Source: Croceimicrobium hydrocarbonivorans (lineage in GTDB: Bacteria > Bacteroidota > Bacteroidia > Flavobacteriales > Schleiferiaceae). Taken from it: DNA of 64,000 bases. The position numbers and the translations under genes were made by a program. Shown one piece after another: positions 61,524 through 64,000 of this stretch. The stretch lies in NCBI RefSeq assembly GCF_014524565.1, contig NZ_CP060139.1, positions 1,805,501 to 1,869,500 on the forward strand. Reading direction: 5' to 3'. How positions within the stretch are numbered: the first letter of the stretch is position 1; every line of letters begins with the position of its first letter. A model generated the notes under the pieces. That model saw only the letters and a list, made by a program, of their open reading frames with translations. It was not told where the DNA came from and made no database searches.

Positions 61524-62954
61524 CTAGCTTTCGCTGATGCTGGAAATCTTCAACATATTGGTCATGCCTTCTTCGTGAATAGGCATACTGGCAATTTTAA
61601 CGATCAGGTCGCCATCGCTCACCAAATTTGAGTCGATTACCATTTGTTTGATATCGGCAAAGGTCTCATCCGTACTTACCATTTTATCATAATAGAAACC
61701 GCGAACCCCCCATAATAAACTCATGGTATTGAGAATATTACGGTTAGAGGTAAACATCAAAATGCTGGTCTTAGGGCGGTGGGCCGAAATCTTAAAGGCC
61801 GTATAACCACTAAAGGTCATGGTAAGAATGGCTGCCGCTCCAATTTGATCGGCCACCTTACTGGCATTATAGCAAATGGAATCGGTGATAAAACGCTTGT
61901 TGCGATAGCGAGGCGGGTTTTCTTCACGCACACTTACTTGGCCACTCTCTTCTACATGGGCAATAATTTTGCTCATTGCTTTAATAACCTCCACTGGGTT
62001 TTTACCTACCGAGGTTTCGCCACTGAGCATTACTGCATCTGCGCCATCTAAAACAGAATTGGCCACGTCGTTCACCTCTGCTCGGGTAGGAGTAAGGTTT
62101 TCGATCATGCTTTCCATCATTTGGGTAGCAATTACCACTGGCTTGGCCATCAAATGACACTTGTTTACGATCATTTTTTGGATCAATGGAACGCCTTGCA
62201 TAGGAACTTCTACACCAAGGTCGCCACGAGCCACCATAATACCATCAGAGGCCTCTATAATCTCATCAATCTCTACAACGGCCTCAGGCTTCTCAATCTT
62301 GGAGATAATGTGACAGGGGGCGTTATTTTTCTGCAGGATATCGCGCAGCTGATAAACGTCATTAGGATTTCGCACGAAAGAAAGGGCCACCCATTCTGCA
62401 CGGCATTCCATGGCTACTTCCAGATCTGCTAGGTCCTTTTCAGTTAAACAGGGTAAGGAAATGCGGGTATTAGGAAGGTTCACGCCTTTGCGCGATTTTA
62501 AAGGACCACCTTGAATTACCTTGGCCTCTACTTCATCCTTGGAGTTGGTTTTGGTGGCTTCCAGTAATATTTTACCATCGTCAATCAGAATGCGATCCCC
62601 GATTTTAACATCGGTTGCAAACTGCTGATAGGTCATAAAAACTTGTTCTGCAGAACCTTCTACTTCTTTATTGGTAAAGGTTAAGGTATCCCCAACTTTT
62701 AAAACGGCACCTTCCTTTACGGTACCAATGCGCAGTTTTGGACCTTGAAGATCCGCTAAAACCGCAATATTGGTGTTCAATTCTGCATTGAGCTTGCGTA
62801 CTTTATCTACAATTTCACGGGCGGCATCATGAGAGCTGTGCGAGAAATTAATGCGGAAAACATTAACGCCGGCTTTCACCATTTCTACCATTACCTCATA
62901 GTCGCTGGAAGCGGGTCCGAGAGTAGCTACGATTTTTGCTTTGTTATAGGCCAT
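61524..62954 (-). CDS. pyk: Pyruvate kinase
   Basis: 476 residues, normal for bacterial type. KIVATLGPAS and INFSHSSHDAA at the N-terminus, the catalytic IISKIEKPEAV, MVARGDLGVEVPMQGVP and the ATQMMESMIENLTPTRAEVND segment are all present. It makes pyruvate and ATP from phosphoenolpyruvate, the last step of glycolysis. The start overlaps the 3' end of the IPExxxVDY-type gene by 11 bases, in an operon with rnc. Confidence 0.97.
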   Translation of the reverse strand: MAYNKAKIVATLGPASSDYEVMVEMVKAGVNVFRINFSHSSHDAAREIVDKVRKLNAELNTNIAVLADLQGPKLRIGTVKEGAVLKVGDTLTFTNKEVEGSAEQVFMTYQQFATDVKIGDRILIDDGKILLEATKTNSKDEVEAKVIQGGPLKSRKGVNLPNTRISLPCLTEKDLADLEVAMECRAEWVALSFVRNPNDVYQLRDILQKNNAPCHIISKIEKPEAVVEIDEIIEASDGIMVARGDLGVEVPMQGVPLIQKMIVNKCHLMAKPVVIATQMMESMIENLTPTRAEVNDVANSVLDGADAVMLSGETSVGKNPVEVIKAMSKIIAHVEESGQVSVREENPPRYRNKRFITDSICYNASKVADQIGAAAILTMTFSGYTAFKISAHRPKTSILMFTSNRNILNTMSLLWGVRGFYYDKMVSTDETFADIKQMVIDSNLVSDGDLIVKIASMPIHEEGMTNMLKISSISES

Positions 62955-63444
62955 GTGTGTATTTTATTGTTTTGTTGATTCGCGCCATTTCCTTTTCACT
63001 TAAGGCTTTCGCCTGATGGATTTTGGAGCAGGAGCGAAGACGTTTTTCCCAACTAAGTGTAAAATTTACATTTTCTTTATTTCCATCAAACCAAAGAAAA
63101 AAATTGAAACCTTCCTTATTTGGTAGCCAGTTTTTTTCAGCTTCGGGGCTTTCTTCAAAAAGGCCAATAGCTGCAGGGCTTTCGCCATCACTGCGATAGG
63201 AGCGATTTTCGACCATTTTTAAGTCCCATTCTTGATTTTCATCGTAAAAACCAAAGAGCCGAAAATAGAAACGCATACCCTTATGATCGCTATAAAGGTC
63301 TTCATTTAATCGTTTCAGCCGCAGCTCAGGAAGCTCAAGGTTAAGATGGTAACAAAGATTTAATGCGCCCTCCCGACTTAAAATGCCAAAGCCGGTATGA
63401 CTACCCGAATGAAATTCGTCGAGATCAAGTTTGAACTTCGCCAT
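62944..63444 (-). CDS. IPExxxVDY-family protein (motif diverged)
   Basis: 166 residues. KFKLDLDEFHSGSHTGFGIL and the LELPELRLKRLNEDL block align well with the Bacteroidota family found between rnc and pyk, and its position here is the same. The name-giving motif is LPNKEGFNFFLWF instead of IPExxxVDYFLKI, so it is diverged. The function is unknown; the fixed place beside rnc and pyk suggests a linked role. It overlaps rnc by 20 and pyk by 11 bases. Confidence 0.75.
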   Translation of the reverse strand: MAKFKLDLDEFHSGSHTGFGILSREGALNLCYHLNLELPELRLKRLNEDLYSDHKGMRFYFRLFGFYDENQEWDLKMVENRSYRSDGESPAAIGLFEESPEAEKNWLPNKEGFNFFLWFDGNKENVNFTLSWEKRLRSCSKIHQAKALSEKEMARINKTIKYTHGL

Positions 63445-64000
63445 TCGGCAAATTTAAATGCAGAAAGGCGGATTTTGCTGCTTCCTCTTCCGCTTTCTTT
63501 TTGGTGGGGCCCTGTCCTTTTGCCACTTCTCTTTGTCCTAAAAGGCAGGCTACATGATAGATGGGATCATGACTTTTGCCCTCGGTTCGCACCAATTTAA
63601 ATTGCACGGACTTCTTTTCCTTTTGGCCCCATTCAAGTAAGGAGCTTTTATAGGAAGTCAAGCGCACGGCTAATTTCTCCAGGTCTAATTGCTGTAGTAC
63701 TCTTTTCTCTAAAAAGCGCTGACAGGCGGCATAACCATGGTCAATATAAAGGGCACCAATTAAGGCTTCAAAAGCATCGCCATTCAGCGATTTAGCGCGG
63801 GTTCCACGGGTGGGCGTATAGCGTAGAAGAGATTCCAGATTCATATTGGCACCTAGTTCATTAAGGTGCTTACGACTCACAATTTTACTGCGCAGACTGG
63901 TTAATTCTCCTTCCTCCTTAAGGGGGTAAATCCGGTAGAGGTAGTCCGTTATTATCGCTCCCAAAATAGCATCACCTAAAAACTCCAGACGCTCATTATT
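63425..64000 (-). CDS. rnc: Ribonuclease III, partial (N-terminal end beyond the window)
   Basis: The visible 191 codons are open through base 64000. They begin NNERLEFLGDAILG (catalytic signature Glu/Asp), continue with DAFEALIGALYIDHGY and end with a double-stranded RNA-binding domain (KSSLLEWGQKEKKS through KKKAEEEAAKSAFLHL). It cleaves double-stranded RNA in rRNA and mRNA maturation. About 50 N-terminal residues are missing from this window. It leads the operon with the IPExxxVDY-type gene and pyk. Confidence 0.96.
   Translation of the reverse strand, partial: NNERLEFLGDAILGAIITDYLYRIYPLKEEGELTSLRSKIVSRKHLNELGANMNLESLLRYTPTRGTRAKSLNGDAFEALIGALYIDHGYAACQRFLEKRVLQQLDLEKLAVRLTSYKSSLLEWGQKEKKSVQFKLVRTEGKSHDPIYHVACLLGQREVAKGQGPTKKKAEEEAAKSAFLHLNLPNGEVQT

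Noticed and set aside
1-64000. CRISPR array, rRNA genes, IS elements or prophage
   Set aside because: No regularly spaced short repeats, no rRNA-like sequence, no transposase, integrase or phage structural gene was seen.

Overview
The window looks like a chromosomal segment of a Bacteroidota bacterium, most likely a marine-type member of the Flavobacteriia/Schleiferiaceae. The signs are two secreted proteins with C-terminal type IX secretion (T9SS) sorting domains, start-proximal flavobacterial -7 promoter elements (TAnnTTTG or TAnnTTCG), few Shine-Dalgarno sites, and phylum-typical families (DUF4175, DUF2911, DUF4139, IPExxxVDY, ECF sigma factor followed by a membrane protein). No phage, IS element, rRNA or CRISPR array is visible.

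Layout. 0-5 kb: end of an ECF sigma/anti-sigma-like pair and two paralogous T9SS cargo proteins whose sorting domains and terminators are a near-identical 275-bp direct repeat. 5-16 kb: RNase R, a coiled-coil membrane protein, a LysE-type exporter, an M1 peptidase, a YtnP-like lactonase, lipoproteins, a thioredoxin protein, two unknown proteins and an M23 peptidase. 16-26 kb: a glycan-degradation locus (ROK kinase, GH92 alpha-mannosidase, GH2 beta-mannosidase, CutC, GH20 hexosaminidase) that fits breakdown of N-glycan-like sugars, with a two-gene 'mobile mystery' HTH/Fic module between the GH2 and cutC genes. 27-32 kb: a tightly overlapping minus-strand operon of two fold-type III PLP racemases, an M20 amidohydrolase, a GNAT acetyltransferase and a sodium:solute symporter.

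33.8-34.2 kb is the largest gap in the window. It holds four DnaA-box-like nonamers (one perfect) beside an AT-rich stretch and is my candidate for oriC. Three perfect parS cores (GTTTCACGTGAAAC) lie 19-21 kb away, just before, inside and just after mnmG. By eye the plus strand is richer in C to the left of this point and richer in G to the right. Together these suggest that the window spans the replication origin region.

34-49 kb: a MORN-like repeat protein, NUDIX hydrolase, DUF2911, YceI-like protein, TPR histidine kinase, VIT-family transporter, DUF2490, an antiquitin-like aldehyde dehydrogenase, cupin, DUF4139, an FTR1 permease fused to cytochrome c, a 3-methyladenine glycosylase, tRNA-Cys, folB and gltX. 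49-64 kb: DUF4175-ybeY-mnmG-methyltransferase, holB, pgk, a CvpA-like protein, two lipoproteins, pheS, pyk, an IPExxxVDY-type protein and the 3' part of rnc.

Genes are packed tightly. Four convergent pairs share a 4-base stop overlap (TTAR), and several co-directional pairs use TAATG or short overlaps. All functional calls are from sequence reading; no database search was possible.
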